This document shows positions 6,813-7,461 of a stretch of 7,461 bases of DNA, in pieces. Position 1 is the stretch's first letter. Each line of letters begins with the position of its first letter. The DNA lies in the NCBI GenBank assembly GCA_903938955.1, contig CAJAFJ010000487.1, forward strand, positions 1 to 7,461, given 5' to 3'. Source of the stretch: an uncultured beta proteobacterium. Lineage in GTDB: Bacteria; Pseudomonadota; Gammaproteobacteria; Burkholderiales; Burkholderiaceae. Position numbers and translations under genes: made by a program. Under the pieces are notes generated by a model. That model ran no database searches. It worked only from the letters and a program-made list of their open reading frames with translations, and was not told the origin of the DNA.

Positions 6813-7461
6813 TTACCAGTGGGCGCCAAAGGTCTGGCGCAGTTCGTTGATTTGAAATTCGGTCAGCGGCTCGGGCGCCACAGCGCTGAGGCTCACCAGC
6901 CGGGCGGTTTCTTCCAGTTCTTCCAGCATCGCCATGGCGGCGGCGGGTGAATCGTGCCAGACGTTGGGGCCCAGGCGCGCCTGCATCACGGCGCGGATCG
7001 GAGTGCCGGCCTGGCCGTAGTGGGCAATCGCCTGCGCCACTTGCTGCGCGGCCTCGGGTGCGCCGGGGCGGTGGTAGGGCATGACCGGCACATGGCCGAC
7101 CTTCATGACGAAGTAAGGCGTGACCGCCGGCAACAGTTCGGGCCAGAGGGCGGCTGGCGCGGGCGCCGGGCGGCGCGGCAAGGTCAACGCCACGCAGTGG
7201 GTGCTGTGGGTGTGGATCACACACCGGGGTTTTGAGCCCACCAGCCCCGCCGCCCAGTAAATGGACGCATGCAGCGCGATGGTTTTGCTGGCGCGGTCGC
7301 CGCTGAGCTGCTGGGCCTCACCGTCCAGCCGGGCCAGTCGGGCGGGCTCCAGAAAGCCCAGGCAGGCATCGGTGGGGGTAATCAAATACCCACCGCCTTC
7401 GGACTCGTCCAGTTGCACGCTGATATTGCCCGCCGTGGCGTGCACGTAGCCGCGCTCAAAC
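6813..7461 (-). CDS. otnC: Class II aldolase/decarboxylase, OtnC-like (5' end off window)
   Basis: This is the C-terminal 215 or so residues of a class II aldolase/adducin-type protein. The frame stays open to the window edge: codons before the GTG at 7443-7445 read FERGY, so that GTG is an internal valine and the start lies beyond 7461. It matches OtnC (3-oxo-tetronate 4-phosphate decarboxylase) in [20 protein letters not shown], the metal motif HTHSTH (7197-7214), [20 protein letters not shown] and [11 protein letters not shown]. Two family positions look altered: the usual KE before the histidine motif is KT (7281-7286), and the usual ANHG is ARLG, replacing the third histidine ligand with leucine (6972-6974). 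OtnC would release CO2 and dihydroxyacetone phosphate. Whether this copy is active is uncertain. Confidence 0.85.
   Translation of the reverse strand, partial: FERGYVHATAGNISVQLDESEGGGYLITPTDACLGFLEPARLARLDGEAQQLSGDRASKTIALHASIYWAAGLVGSKPRCVIHTHSTHCVALTLPRRPAPAPAALWPELLPAVTPYFVMKVGHVPVMPYHRPGAPEAAQQVAQAIAHYGQAGTPIRAVMQARLGPNVWHDSPAAAMAMLEELEETARLVSLSAVAPEPLTEFQINELRQTFGAHW

Noticed and set aside
7443..7445. GTG as the start of the OtnC-like gene
   Set aside because: The frame continues upstream with FERGY, which fits the conserved N-terminal region of the family, so this is an internal valine.

Overview
The window looks like a high-GC betaproteobacterial chromosome, most likely Burkholderiales of the Comamonadaceae type. 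This is inferred from codon use, protein style and gene content, not from any marker gene. No rRNA, tRNA, CRISPR array, insertion sequence or phage gene was seen.

Left part (57-2223): a divergent pair. On the minus strand is a Tat-exported alpha/beta hydrolase with a cysteine at the nucleophile position. On the plus strand is a LysR-family regulator of the CrgA-like type. The 124-bp AT-rich gap between them holds a perfect 7-bp inverted repeat with a T-N11-A core, and a related half site 32 bp away. That is the expected layout for a LysR regulator controlling itself and its divergent neighbour.

Middle (2224-3330): about 730 bp without a convincing gene. It contains a possible decayed minus-strand reading frame with one internal amber codon, a 53-codon minus-strand frame, and a hairpin whose loop carries tandem 8-mers. 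A 125-aa plus-strand gene with a strong ribosome-binding site follows; I do not recognise its product.

Right part (3344-7461): five tightly packed minus-strand genes that read as one operon. In transcription order they are a class II aldolase-family protein of the OtnC type (its 5' end lies outside the window), an OtnI/Hyi-type isomerase, a LtnD/GarR-type beta-hydroxyacid dehydrogenase, a short-chain dehydrogenase, and an EamA/DMT membrane transporter. The first three match the known four-carbon acid sugar (threonate/tetronate) pathway. In that pathway LtnD oxidises the acid, OtnI isomerises 2-oxo- to 3-oxo-tetronate, the kinase OtnK phosphorylates it, and OtnC decarboxylates the product to dihydroxyacetone phosphate. 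OtnK is not in the window and could lie just beyond 7461. The OtnC homologue appears to have lost a family metal-ligand histidine and the usual catalytic glutamate, which is the most notable oddity here. I found no clear new defence or mobile system.
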